Shown here: positions 53,440 to 64,000 of the stretch, in pieces | Numbering within the stretch: the first letter of the stretch is position 1 | Layout of the letters: each line of letters begins with the position of its first letter | Source: Ophiura sarsii | Lineage: Eukaryota; Echinodermata; Ophiuroidea; Amphilepidida; Ophiuridae | DNA length: 64,000 bases | NCBI GenBank assembly: GCA_035610835.1 | Contig: CM069446.1 | Coordinates: forward strand, 70,045,062-70,109,061 | Direction of reading: 5' to 3' | Notes under the pieces: model-generated | The model's database searches: none | Seen by the model: only the letters and a program-made list of their open reading frames with translations | What the model was told of the DNA's origin: nothing | Position numbers and translations under genes: made by a program

Positions 53440-54085
53440 CATTGCTGTTCCTGTCAAAAACTCATATGTTTTACCAGCCCTTCAACATTTAAGACTAAAC
53501 CTGCTTACCATAGGAAGTCATAATGAAAGCTAGCCCGCATTTGCTCCAACAAAACTTTGCACGCACCATTTCCCATTGAAACCGCTCGAAAATGTTACCT
53601 CTTTTTTCGTAAAATCATCCCTAAAATACACAACGCAATATTTCCTGAATTTGGGGCAAACGGATTATGAAACTAGACACTTAAAGCTTTACTCTCTACT
53701 AAATACTGTTACGATTGATGCTATTAGCATAACGAAGCACTGATTATTTTAAACTCGAAAACACTCCAATTTTTCCTGTTATGAAGTGAAAAATCACCAT
53801 TTTTAGCTCTAAATTGACCACCCCCTTCCTACTACGGTTGGCGTAACTCGAGAGCTGAAAGTCGACGAACTTTGGGGCGAACGGATATAAATAGCTGACA
53901 ATATAATCTTTTGAATGTTATAAGATTTGGCCTGATTGGCCTTATAACACGAAGCACAAATTGTAGTTGAATTCGCACTAATTTCCCGTTTTTTAAAGTC
54001 TTGAAAGCATGGGTAAAATAGAGTTACAATACAAAACTCGGTCTGTGTGCATAGTATAACGTTACGCTGCCCCTGCAAATCAAAC
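53440..54085. other. Intergenic, no gene seen
   Basis: Weakly repeated TTTGGGGC.AACGGAT blocks at about 53651 and 53870. Confidence 0.4.
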
Positions 54086-54392
54086 TTTTTATGAAATTTA
54101 TCAAGCGCTGTATATGTAATGTACATAAAAATATAATTTATTTTAAATGAAATGAGTCGGAGAATCCATTTTTGGTATCAAATTCCACAATAAATCGTGA
54201 TTTTTACAAAAATAGATTTTTACTAAAAATAGATATTGTTTGGTAGTTTGAAAATGTTTGGCCCCCCTAAAAAATTGATTTTTGGGCAAAAATGTAAAAA
54301 TCATTATTTTCAGTGAAATTTGATACCAAAAATGTATACTTTTATGTACATCACATTTATAGTTTAAAAGTTACATTGCTTGATAAATTTGG
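54086..54392. repeat. Fold-back, AAAAGTATACATTTTTGG family relative
   Basis: AAATTTATCAAGCGCTGTA..GTACATAAAAATATAATTTA and inverse TATACTTTTATGTACATCAC..TTGCTTGATAAATTT. Confidence 0.6.
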
Positions 54393-56014
54393 TGCCAAAA
54401 GGGTCACTTCGAGATCATTCATGGAGTGAGCCCTCAATTTTTTTCAGAAGTTGGGTTTTTCACATATACGTAATGCTAAACTTCCACCAAAAATTATAGA
54501 GCTTAATTTGCAATATTTCATGTGAAATTCATAGATTTTATAGCGTTTTGAGTTTCGATGACATCACATACCCAAATTCATCTAAAAGGCCACAGATGGC
54601 TTCTTACTTTATTTGTTTCATGTTTATTCAAAATAACCTTGAAGACCACCCATGGCTTGTTGCGTGATGCATAGTCATAACCTCCCTGATTACATTGGTG
54701 GTGATTTTTAATCAATACCTTCGGAAATGCTGAAAAAATGTCTTTATTTTTCCTTTTTACTGATTTTTTTGAAGAAATCTTACATGAGAGGGTTTCTATG
54801 TATCATCTATCTAAACAAGGTAAACAAATTGAATTTCATTTTTTGAGAATCTCCCTTTAATTAAAGACATCAGATGGTTATGGGTTTTTTTCTCAACATT
54901 GGTGGGGTGTTTTTTAAATGTTGGTGCATGTTTGACAATTTTCGAAATTTTCAAAAAAATAAATAAAAAATGTCAATTTTTTTCCTGGGGTTTCACAATT
55001 TTGTATTTCTTTTGGCAAAAAATATGATAGAAAAGATGACAGAAAGCAAGAGCAAGATATTGGTTGGAGTTATGTTTGTCAAAACTATAAACTATATAAA
55101 CAATAATGTATGACACAGATATGAGCATTTTGTTATTCCAATGAAATCCCTGCATCAATGTGTAGGCTATAGGATGAAATATCATAAGTGTGTAAATAGT
55201 TGATTGTTTTTAGATGCAAAACAAATTCAATATCATGATTATTCTATGAACTATGGAATTTCATCCAAGTTCTGCACCAGCAAGCAAGAGTACTACAGAG
55301 TGTGTAAAAAAAAAGTCCCTTGAGTAAGAACATTAATTAAAATATATATCCCATGTCTTTTTAAAAAACAATAAAAAAACAGACTGTTCGTAAGCCCAAT
55401 TAGTCTTCTACCAAATACACTTTATCCCATTGAATTTCACCACCTAACTACCGAGATATGATCAATTCAGTAACAAGAGTGTGAATCCCACATTTGGCCA
55501 CTTTTCAACAAGAAAATTACTTTCAACTGATAGAATATCTCAATGTCCCATTAAAAATTCAAATAATTTATGATATGTCATGGATAATATAATATGAATG
55601 AAAATATGTTCAATTCAACTGACTACATGTAGCAAGTTGATTATTATTTATTTGATTGATTACGTTCAATGACACACTGAATGACAATTCTAATGAAAGA
55701 GCTCTCTTCACATGAAAAGTGGCCAAAGCTGAATTTGATCAAGCCCGAGTAGATTTGCCATAATTTGATAACGGAAGCTCCAAAATGGATAGATTTTTTT
55801 CTTATGGCACATTAAAGATTGCTGAACATGATTATTTTCTAATTTGCTAACAATTTATATATTTTTCATGGCAAAAAAAAATCATGTTTCACATGGGATA
55901 CATTTTTTGTCACAGTCATAAAGGTTCTAAGAAGATTCTAAAAAGGTTCTTTCTAAGAGTGTGTTAGAACCTACCTTAGAACCTTTCAGGTTTCCTTCTA
56001 TAAACTTTTAAATG
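54393..56014. other. Intergenic, no gene seen
   Basis: AT-rich. A fragment of GGTTCT-type sequence (AAAGGTTCT..TCTAAGAGTGTGTTAGAACC) lies at about 55920-55990. Confidence 0.5.
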
Positions 56015-56694
56015 TACAGGGTGTATCAGAATGAACTGTACCATGTTTTTGTAAAATACATAAAAATACTAAATGATTATTGTTTTAAATTTAAACACCT
56101 GCAATATAAAGGTGACCCTGTTTCCTATATTATATGTTAATTTCATTGAGATATCTCTTTTTGTTCTTGTGTGGCAAGACATAATCGAAAATCGATGAAA
56201 ATGTGTTTTCAATTTCAATCAATCCTCTCTATACTACCCCCCCCCCCCCAACATTTCAAAATTCCTGCCAAAGAAAGGAACGTTGAAACCACTCAAGCAG
56301 AACAAATCCCGGTTTATTTGCGGATTAAAAATCAAATCTCCAAATTTCACCCACAAAAGTATGCAAATAATAAATAGTTATACACAAGTGATGTGAAAAG
56401 TTGAAATATGGCGACCAAAAATAAACCCTGTCCTATGGACGGATGAATATCTCAGGTAGGGTTAGTCATTTCACAGATAGTTTAAATTGATAGTTTTGAC
56501 CAAAATTGAAATCTACCATATTTACCAGAAGGTCTGTATTTTCCATCAGAAATGTCTGATTTTCAAAATTAAAAATTCTTATGAAAGCTTGGCGTTTGCG
56601 CAAGATATGTGAAAATGGTTTGAACAATATCAATCTAATTCATATCGTAATAAATCATATTGCTTCGGTACAGTTTATTCTGATACACCCTGTA
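56015..56694. mobile_element. ACAGGGTGTATCAGAAT-ended element
   Basis: TACAGGGTGTATCAGAATGA..ACTGTACC and its inverse, TA-flanked, 680 bp, with a C-run at about 56237-56249. No transposase. Confidence 0.8.
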
Positions 56695-57044
56695 TAGACT
56701 CTATTAACACTGAGGATTCTACATACAGGGTGAGTCAGAAAAAACTGGCACTTTTTTGGCGAAAGCACCACAGAAATTCTTGGCCTGCATATTCAATACC
56801 AAATAATAGTGTTACAAAGACTACATATTTGGCTTTCATTCCCCCCCCCCCCCACCCCCCCCCCCCAAAAAAATTTGTATTCGAACATTGCGTCATAATG
56901 TTGCAACCGTTTTAGTAGAACCTGTTTTTCATGAAATGGCAATAACACACAAGATTGTAGGCTGCCTGATTTAGAGATGCTGATCAATGCCACTAGTGAA
57001 AATCCTGAAAAGGCACATGAATGTTGCCATAGTGTTCTTAATTG
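56695..57044. other. Intergenic; another ACAGGGTGAGTCAGAAAAAACT end
   Basis: The left end at about 56724 has no partner. C-runs at 56840-56866. Confidence 0.45.
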
Positions 57045-57048
57045 TTAA

Positions 57049-57459
57049 AGGAAGGGTCCTGCAAGCACAACATTGAGCATTATTTGTTAGAAAAATAATT
57101 ATCGAGCCGAAATTTCGTAATTATATAGAACAAAACACCATACTAGTCACAAAAATGAACAACAACTGCCATCACTCAATATTCAATTTTTTAAATTCGC
57201 GGCGATCGAAAGTCCCGGTGTCGATGACGTCATGGGTATCGGTGCTAAAATTTGCGCATGTGCATTGTATAACTATGACATCATCGACACTGGGACTTTC
57301 GATCGCCGCGAATTTTAAAAAGTGCATGTTGAGAGATTGCGGTTTTTATTTGTTTTTGTCATAAGTGTGGTGTATTTTGCTATATAATTACAAAAGTTGG
57401 GCTCGATAGTTATTTTTCTAACATATAATGCACACTTTTATGCTTGCGAGACACCTCCT
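57049..57459. mobile_element. GGAGGGGTCC fold-back element, intact reference copy
   Basis: 411 bp between TTAA at 57045-57048 and 57460-57463. The arms are complementary along nearly their full length: AGGAAGGGTCCTGCAAGCAC, ATAATTATCGAGC, GGCGATCGAAAGTCCCGGTG. No internal insertion, so it serves as the empty site for two nested copies elsewhere. Confidence 0.9.
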
Positions 57460-57675
57460 TTAATCAATCTTTTAGAACAATGTCTCAAATTAAAGAGGAG
57501 AAATCATTCCATAATTCATGGATACTTTTTAAAGTTGGAACTATATTTTTAGAGTTATAAGCAGATGTATTACCTGGTAAGTTTATTTTTGACCCATACA
57601 TCACATGTTGATCCACAAGTGTCAAACAGTCATGGACCAAAATCATGAAAAAAATAATTTTAAAAAAAAGGATAA

Positions 57676-57963
57676 GGTCACAAAAAACCTGTTCTACAGG
57701 CCCGACCGACCCCTATTTTTATTCGAATTTTGAATGTATTCATCTTTTTGTATAGAAAAATAATGTGAACATTTTGGGAAATTTTTTGAATATTTTTGAT
57801 TTTTGTTGTTGAAATGTTTGACATTTTTTTGGCAATTTCAAAAATTGTTGGAAAATCTCCCCAAATTCCCCCACAAAAAAACACACAACAAAAATACCCG
57901 ACAGACCGACCTTACCTGAGAGGTCCGTTTGCCTGTAGAACAGGGTTGTTTTTTTGTGTGGCC
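57676..57963. mobile_element. MITE with CCTGTTCTACAGGC arms
   Basis: GGTCACAAAAAACCTGTTCT..ACAGGCCCGACCGACCCC and inverse CGACAGACCGACCTTACC..TGCCTGTAGAACAGGG..GTGTGGCC. Related fragment at 3700-3797. Confidence 0.7.
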
Positions 57964-58079
57964 TGAACTGAACAAGACGAAGAGTTGGAGAGCTTCAATA
58001 CAAAAATGCAAGAAATGTCTATTTGACTACCACTTCATTTTGAATTAAAAAATAATTCAAAGGGCTTTATTAAAAATTA

Positions 58080-58345
58080 CAATTTTGAAATTCACACGCT
58101 TGCTTCAATGTCTGCAAATACATTCATCAGGTCTGTAGAAAATCGTGAAATATTAAGGTTTTTTTGGCAAGATCAATATCAGGTAGATGAAAAACGTACA
58201 TGTTTTTCCGAGGTGACAGTTTCGCTGGTCAACGACAAGCTTTCTCAAAGCTACTGATCAGCTGTTGATGTTTTGCCGGGAAACTGACCGGAAGTGGTCA
58301 GTTTCGTGATTCCCTTTTTGGTAGAGGGCGTAATCAGTGGATCGT
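58080..58345 (-). mobile_element. Penelope-like/retroelement 3'-end fragment
   Basis: Minus strand: GATTACGCCCTCTACCAAAA..GAGAAAGCTTGTCGTTGACC..AGCGAAACTGTCACC..ACCTGATGAATG. Shares the ATTACGCCCTCTAC block and layout with 33236-33424. Confidence 0.35.
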
Positions 58346-59267
58346 ATACGTGACTGAGAAAGAAGAAAAAAACCCACATAATGTCCGCCGTGAAACCGCA
58401 CACGACTATCAGAAATATGCCTGTTCATCCAAACGACAAACAAGAGAAAGAAAGGAAAGGAAATGTAAGCTATGGAATACCATGCACCAGCTGAGACAAA
58501 ACATGTAGGCGTGGCGCCAGACTCGGCGAACACAAACGCGAAGCAGAAAGAGCCGGCCAATCAAATTTCACCAGATCTAAACGCAAAGAATCACTAATAT
58601 AACTTAATAAATCAGCTATCACAGATCACATGGCTATAGGGCAAATCATGTTATTGACTGGGAGGGGGCCTCAATTTTGGGTAGAGAAGAGAAAGGCACG
58701 TTGGATACAGGAATCCATCTGGATTAGGAGACGAGGCACAGAAGTCATGAACAGAGACGAGGGGTCTACAATCTCATTTGAATATGAATGACCGTGTGTA
58801 CATTTTGCTGCTCACTTAGATTGGATAGATTTCAAGAGAATTAAGCGTTCCTTCGACAGCTAAAAAAAGGGGGTTCTTTTATTAAAACAGGCATAGCTTT
58901 GATCACGTTTGTTTGCATAACTCTACAATGGTAATGGCCGCGTGGAAAGTGTTAAGACGTTTTTGGTAGGTTCCAATGCATATTACGATAACGATAACAA
59001 GAGCAAACAGCAAATGCCTTTTTTGCCAATATATCCATTGCATAAGGGATTCATAACAAACATCAGGAAGTGATGAAATATGATTTGAAAGGTTCAAAAG
59101 TTTCGAGATGGAAAGAATTGGCATTCATAACAGATCAAGTGCTTTTAGAGATTTATTGAAGAAAATGGAAATTTGTCCATCCATTGGGATTTGTAAACGA
59201 ACGCTTTCAGCTCGGTTGTAATATTTTGAGCGCTTATTCCAAGGTCATTGGCCTTTATGTATACAGA
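58346..59267. other. Intergenic, no gene seen
   Basis: GC-richer piece at 58350-58560 could be the coding 5' neighbour of the retroelement fragment but shows no recognisable domain. An isolated CACTTTCC tip (CCGCGTGGAAAGTGTTAA) lies at about 58937-58954. Confidence 0.4.
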
Positions 59268-59605
59268 TATACACCCTACCAAATGTGTAAGTTCCCCCTA
59301 GCATATACTAGAATATTTTCAAAAATATTTGATGGATTTAAATAATTTTCAGCTAGAAAGATGCACCCGATTGTTAGGCACATTTTTATACCAAATTTGT
59401 TGGCCTTGAGTCAATGCAACGATAAAAAATTGTGCCATTTACCAATTTTTATACAGAAAAAAAAGTGGCACTAAATCTCACTGGCTATGGCTGGTTTTGT
59501 CCATAAATTAACAGACATTTTCTTGGTGGATTTATCGTGCACAGAAAATGGGAATCTATTAAACAATTAAGTGTGGCATCATTTCAAGAAAATCATTAAG
59601 CAGAT

Positions 59606-60000
59606 CATAATTATGTGTGGCAAGTTCGTCTGATTATGAATGACGTGGCAATTTGGTCTGATTATGTGCGACATGGCAAAATGGTCTGATTATACGTGAC
59701 ATGGCAATCTGGTCCAAGTATGAGTGACATGGCAATTCTGGCAATATGGTCTGATTATGTGTGACCAAATTGTCAAGTCGCACATAATCAGACCAAATTG
59801 TCAAGTCGCACATAATCAGACCAAATTGTCAAGTCGCACATAATCAGACCAAATTGTCAAGTCGCACATAATCAGACCAAATTGTCAAGTCGCACATAAT
59901 CAGACCAAATTGCCATGTCACTCATAATCGGACCAAATTGCCATGTCACTCATAATCGGACCAAATTGCCATGTCACTCATAATCAGACGAACTTGCCAC
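59606..60000. repeat. 28-bp repeat array at the fold-back apex
   Basis: GACCAAATTGTCAAGTCGCA..CATAATCA repeats about nine times on the right side. The left side has the inverse (TCTGATTATG..GACATGGCAATTTGG) in about five variant copies. Confidence 0.9.
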
Positions 60001-60611
60001 ACACATAATTATGATCTGCGTATTGATTTTCTTGAAATGATGCCACACATAATTGATTGGTAGAATCCCATGTCTGTGCACGGAAATCCACCAAGAAAAT
60101 GTCTGTTAATTTATGGAGAAAAAAACAGCCATAGCCAGTGAGATTTAGTGCCACTTTTTTTTCGGTATAAAAATTGGTAAATGGCACAATTTCTTATCTA
60201 TGCATTGTCTCAAGGCCAACAAAATAGGTATCAAAATGTGCCTAACAATTTGGTGCATCTTTCTAGCTGAAAATTATATAAATCCATCAAATATTTTTGG
60301 AAATATTCTATATGAACTGTTTAAATTTTTCAGAAATTCCATCTGTAACTATAGTAATAGTATTTTAAAGTCGGCAAGTTTAAACGCAACACTAAAAATT
60401 GAAACTGACAATTCAAAGGTGTACACAAAATCTTTTGAATGCTCAAATAATAATAAAACTACTTTGATATGTCACACAGAATAGCTTGTCGTATGAAAAG
60501 GACTTTTGATATGAACCTAGTTTTTTTGCGATATTATTAACAATTGTAAATTCTTCACTTTCAAAATCTTTACAATGCACTGTCGGAATTCACAAGTGGT
60601 TACCATGATCA

Positions 60612-60985
60612 GGCGCGTAGCCAGCATTGTCATTCCGGGGGGGGGGGGGGGGGGCAAGCATCAATATCGTCCCTTTTTTTTTATGTCCCTAAAATTTTCG
60701 TAAAAGGTTGCCCCAAATTTTTTTCTAGTCACTAACCTCGTGATTTTCACGTAAATCGCAGTCAAACAAAATCGCACAGTAAACAATTTCTCGCCCCCAT
60801 TTTTTAGCTTCTCCGTCCCCATTTTAGCAAAAAATTTCGCACAGTCCAAAAAAAAATCGCACAGTAAATGTACTACATGAACAATTTCTCGTCCCCATTT
60901 TTCCGCTTCTCCGTCCCCATTTAAGGTGTCCGGGGGGGGGGGGGGGGGGGGGGGGGGCAGTCTGCCCCCCCCCCACTGGCTACGC
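60612..60985. mobile_element. MITE with GCGTAGCCAG / CTGGCTACGC ends and poly-G/C
   Basis: CATGATCAGGCGCGTAGCCAG..G18 (60637-60654) at the left; G26 (60932-60957) and CCCCCCACTGGCTACGCTAC at the right. Repeated CAATTTCTCGYCCCCATTTT blocks inside. Confidence 0.65.
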
Positions 60986-61582
60986 TACTGACCATGATAA
61001 CAATGTCATTTTACGTAGCATTTTACACATAGCATTTTACACATACAATTTGATGAACAAGGTTCAGAAAAGTACTAAAATAAACTTAACAGCTGGAATT
61101 TTGCATAAAAAACTCCTGGAGACTAAAGTTCAAGGTATTATCTCTATCTTGGGACCAAAGTTGGAAAATTGACTTGGAACTCATTTGTTAGGAATATTTT
61201 GGTATGACCCAGATATCTCAATATTAACACTAGCGACTTCCGACTGGTTTTCCCATACCACCACCCCCCACTGTCCCCCCCCCCCCCCCCCCACTGGCTA
61301 CGCTACTGACCATGATAACAATGTCATTTTATGTAGCATTTTACACATAGCATTTTACACATACAATTTGATGAACAAGGTTCAGAAAAGTACTAAAATA
61401 AACTTAACAGCTGGAATTTTGCATAAAAAACTCCTGGAGACTAAAGTTCAAGGTATTATCTCTATCTTGGGACCAAAGTTGGAAAATTGACTTGGAACTC
61501 ATTTGTTAGGAATATTTTGGTATGACCCAGATATCTCAATATTAACACTAGCGACTTCCGACTGGTTTTCCCATACCACCAC
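60966..61582 (+). repeat. 318-bp tandem duplication
   Basis: ACTGGCTACGCTACTGACCA (60975 and 61293) to TTTTCCCATACCACCA (ending about 61264 and 61582). The two units differ at one base that I could see (TTTTACGTAGC versus TTTTATGTAGC). Confidence 0.95.
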
Positions 61583-61646
61583 ACATATATTTGGAAATAT
61601 TCTAGTATATGCTAGGGGGGAACTTACATATTTGGTTGGGTGTATA

Positions 61647-62116
61647 TAAACTGCTCACAAAAAGTATCGAAACACTTAGAAATGATCCAATATATAACGG
61701 CTCGAAAAGGTATGCATTAATCGAAGCAAATAATCAAGTGCATAATTTTGTTCTGCGTATTTTAACACCTCGATCGTTGAGATACGATGTTGCGGAGCGG
61801 AGTTATTGTCATTTCAATGATCGTGGTTCCAGTTTCAAAAGTGACACTCATCCCTATTGAAAATCACGAATCTGATCATCTTAAACAGTAATGCAAACCT
61901 CTTTCTATAGGATGATTGTCACTTTTGAAACTGGACCCACGACCATTATAATGACAATAACTCCGCTCCGCAACATCGTATCTCATCGATCGAGGTGTCA
62001 AAATACGCAAAACAAAATTATGCACTTAAATATTTGCTTTGATTAATGCATACCCTTTCGAGTCGTTATATATTGGATCATTTCTAAGTGTTTCGATACT
62101 TTTTGTGAGCAGTATA
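61647..62116. mobile_element. Tc1/mariner-like fold-back MITE (CTGCTCACAAAAAGT ends)
   Basis: TATAAACTGCTCACAAAAAG and inverse CTTTTTGTGAGCAGTATA. Arms of about 200 bp (ATGATCCAATATATAACG, TTGCGGAGCGGAGTTATTGTC). It abuts the preceding element at a shared TATA. Confidence 0.85.
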
Positions 62117-62308
62117 TATATATATATGGGAGTCAAATTTTTAGAATTGATGACTTGAGGAAGATGAGACAAAATATAAATTGCCATTTTTCGTAACATG
62201 GAATACATCTTGTGAAATCCTACACTCCTAATTATGATAAGTCACCATGATGAAATGAGGAAATTATACATTTAGCCAGTGCTCTGTCAGTGATAAAGAT
62301 GATGAGCA

Positions 62309-62419
62309 TGTTTAACACTTTCTGCAGACAGCATTCCAAAATTTCAAAATGTTTCAAAAATTTCAAAATGATTGCATTTCATCACCATATTTGTAATCAC
62401 CATGAGAAATATATTACAG
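62309..62419 (-). mobile_element. CACTTTCC-family MITE fragment
   Basis: TTTAACACTTTCTGCAGACA..TTTCATCACCATATTTGTAA..TCACCATGAGAAAT; cut by the Harbinger-like MITE at 62423. Confidence 0.75.
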
Positions 62420-62422
62420 TAA

Positions 62423-63036
62423 GGCCAAAAAATAAATTGTTATGTTGTCCTCCACAACTTTCAGAGAGGAGGGGCGGGCGGGCGGATTTTTTTAAATTTT
62501 TTAATTTTTTCTTCTTCTTATACCAGCGGAAGCTCAAAGTTCAGCCAACAAGTAGTTGTAATCACTCTAAGAGTCGCACATATATGTTATAAACACTTAA
62601 TTTAATATTCAATGCCATTTAAAGGTAGATGACCCGATCACATTTTCGTAACACAGAATTATTTCAAACACACGGAGATTTTCATATCATATGAAAGCTC
62701 ATATTTTTCTCATCATCATACTGAAATTTGACGGCCTAAATCGGTATAATTACGGAGAAATCGATGAAATAACGTCGAATTACCGCGAATGGTGGTAACC
62801 ACCGATACAGTTTGTGTACTACTCAATGGGTACAGTTCACAGCATCTTGTGCGTCTAAAATAAGAACCATTAGAGCTATGCAACTCAAACTTTGGAACAC
62901 AACTTTTTTAAGGATACCTTTCATGTAGAATAGAAAACTTCAAGTTGAAAATCGGAACATCTAGGCCTACCTTTAAACTGTTAAAAAAAATCTGAAAAAA
63001 AATCTGGAAAAAATAAAATAAACAGGAGCGGCCCTA
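62423..63036 (+). mobile_element. PIF/Harbinger-like MITE, TTGTCCTC subtype, with nested element
   Basis: TAA then GGCCAAAAAATAAATTGTTA..TGTTGTCCTCCACAAC..GCCATT, interrupted at TTAA by 62623-62972, resuming ACTGTTAAAAAAAATCTGAA..GGAGCGGCCCTAGAC. The right terminus is missing. Confidence 0.8.
62623..62972 (+). mobile_element. AGGTAGATG element, TTAA-flanked, nested
   Basis: 350 bp: AGGTAGATGACCCGATCAC..CATCTAGGCCTACCT, between TTAA 62619-62622 and 62973-62976. The uninterrupted host reads GCCATTTAAACTG at 45209-45221 and 53168. Relative at 10890-11140. Confidence 0.88.
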
Positions 63037-63171
63037 GACAATATCTATCTGCTGTGATAATCCATGGTGTACAATATAACATATGTGATGCAGCACATCA
63101 AAAAGGGGTGGGGGGACTTTGGTGAAGTCAATTTTGAGTTCATTATGTGTGCTTTCAGAGTATTTTCTAAG

Positions 63172-63275
63172 CTTTAAAATGACACCAAATTTATCCAAAT
63201 TTATCAAGGCATTCAAGCTTTTATAAGCTTTAAAATGACACCAAATTTATCAAAATTTATCAAGGCATTCAGATT
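63172..63275 (+). repeat. Two-unit tandem repeat of about 55 bp
   Basis: AAGCTTTAAAATGACACCAA..ATTTATCAAGGCATTCA occurs twice in succession. Confidence 0.85.
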
Positions 63276-63765
63276 TTACGAGTGAAAATGACTCCTAAAT
63301 TCTTCTTATTTTCTCTATTTTTTCTGTCCGTTTTCATCTATAACACATGGAAAAAAGTATCGCACCACTTTTTTTTGTGTTGAAAAGTGCAAATGTGGCC
63401 TCGAATTTTGCCACCATGGTGTGATATTAAGGATCTTTTGTTTGCGTAAGCTGTCCAACAAAATGCTATGCAATAAAAGGGCCACATTTTAGTTTGTGAC
63501 GTAATCGATGTGATGTTTTTCAAGGCCAAGGGGGAAATGCATGCTTTTGTCCAAAAACATGCATGAAACAAGTGTGGGTATAACTCGATATTGAATAGAC
63601 TTTAAAAACTTAAAATAGTCATTATATTAGTTCTGTATTTGGCGCAAGAAATGTTTCATTTAGACGTTATAGGCTACAATGCAGTGAATGAGTCCAAACA
63701 TGCCATTTTTTGTTGCTCATAAATTCGGTATATACGATGAGGTCACCGTTGATTTTTTAAAATTT
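63276..63765. other. Intergenic, no gene seen
   Basis: Nothing recognised. Confidence 0.5.
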
Positions 63766-63768
63766 ATT

Positions 63769-63945
63769 TGACCTAGGTCAACACTTCCGCAATATTGCCT
63801 TTGTCAATTGAACTTATTTAAAATTTGACCTATTTTGACCTTTGACCCCATAACCGTTGGGCGTACGAAAAAGGGAGTTTTTTCATGTTTGAGGACAATC
63901 GGGCAACTTTTGAAATTTGACCCCAGATGACCTTTGACCTTGGAA
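63769..63945 (+). repeat. Fragment of the DR1-rich repeat
   Basis: TGACCTAGGTCA (63769-63780, inverted half-sites), TGACCTTTGACCC (63836-63848) and a perfect TGACCTTTGACCT (63928-63940) within CAGATGACCTTTGACCTTGG, the same phrase as in the arrays at 21.5 and 32 kb. Confidence 0.7.
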
Positions 63946-64000
63946 GACTTGAATGTGTTACCAAAGATTACAACTATAGAGATTAATCATTGGGTCTCTC

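Larger units (their letters stand above)
59268..61646. mobile_element. Large fold-back element, interrupted in its right arm
   Basis: Left end TATACACCCTACCAAATGTG..TAAGTTCCCCCTAGCATA; inverse at 61586-61646. The arms are complementary over at least 400 bp (59268-59660 against 59985-60311). The apex (59606-60000) is a 28-bp tandem array. The right arm is split at about 60311 by 1.27 kb that ends at about 61585. Confidence 0.8.

Overview
This is animal nuclear DNA: intron-containing, AT-rich and dominated by small transposable elements. It carries one gene I can reconstruct completely, an alpha-2,8-sialyltransferase (ST8Sia family, CAZy GT29) on the + strand, with six coding exons between 25279 and 36478. 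All five introns are GT-AG, the phases match at every joint, and the joined frame is 406 codons plus a stop. ST8Sia genes are mainly a deuterostome family. Together with the MITE-rich, poly-G-rich background this suggests an invertebrate deuterostome, most likely an echinoderm or hemichordate. That placement is inference. No bacterial, viral or organellar gene was seen.

Layout. 1-25.2 kb: intergenic DNA made of fold-back elements, MITEs, tRNA-derived SINE-like elements and simple repeats, with one weak candidate exon on the minus strand (4746-4860) and a GC-rich island near 18 kb. 21.5-22.9 kb: an array of ~170-bp units rich in TGACCTTTGACCT, which is a DR1 nuclear-receptor-type motif on the other strand. 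25.3-36.5 kb: the sialyltransferase gene. Its introns contain several MITEs and, in intron 4 just before exon 5, a second copy of the whole DR1 array (32.0-33.5 kb). 36.5-38.2 kb: a terminal-inverted-repeat element starting about 30 nt after the stop codon. 39.2-41 kb: LINE remnants and a 52-bp minisatellite of about 23 copies. 41-64 kb: a dense, nested transposon landscape including a 2.4-kb fold-back element, a minisatellite whose unit is itself a hairpin, and several insertions whose target duplications can be read by comparing occupied and empty copies.

The sialyltransferase is predicted to be a type II Golgi membrane protein: short cytoplasmic tail, one signal anchor, a proline-rich stem, then a catalytic domain with sialylmotifs L, S, III and VS. 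It carries the four cysteines whose spacing matches the two disulfides known in the family. The repeats do not encode proteins. They form a few recurring families distinguished by target site: TTAA-flanked (CACTTTCC, AGGTAG, GGAGGGGTCC and GGGGGCTGTGCACC types), TTA/TAA-flanked PIF/Harbinger-like (GGCC ends), TA-flanked Tc1/mariner-like, and one hAT-like element with an 8-bp duplication. The least ordinary structures are four tRNA-domain elements bounded by telomere-like TTAACCCTAAC / GTTAGGGTTAA ends, and the DR1 array duplicated on either side of and inside the sialyltransferase gene.
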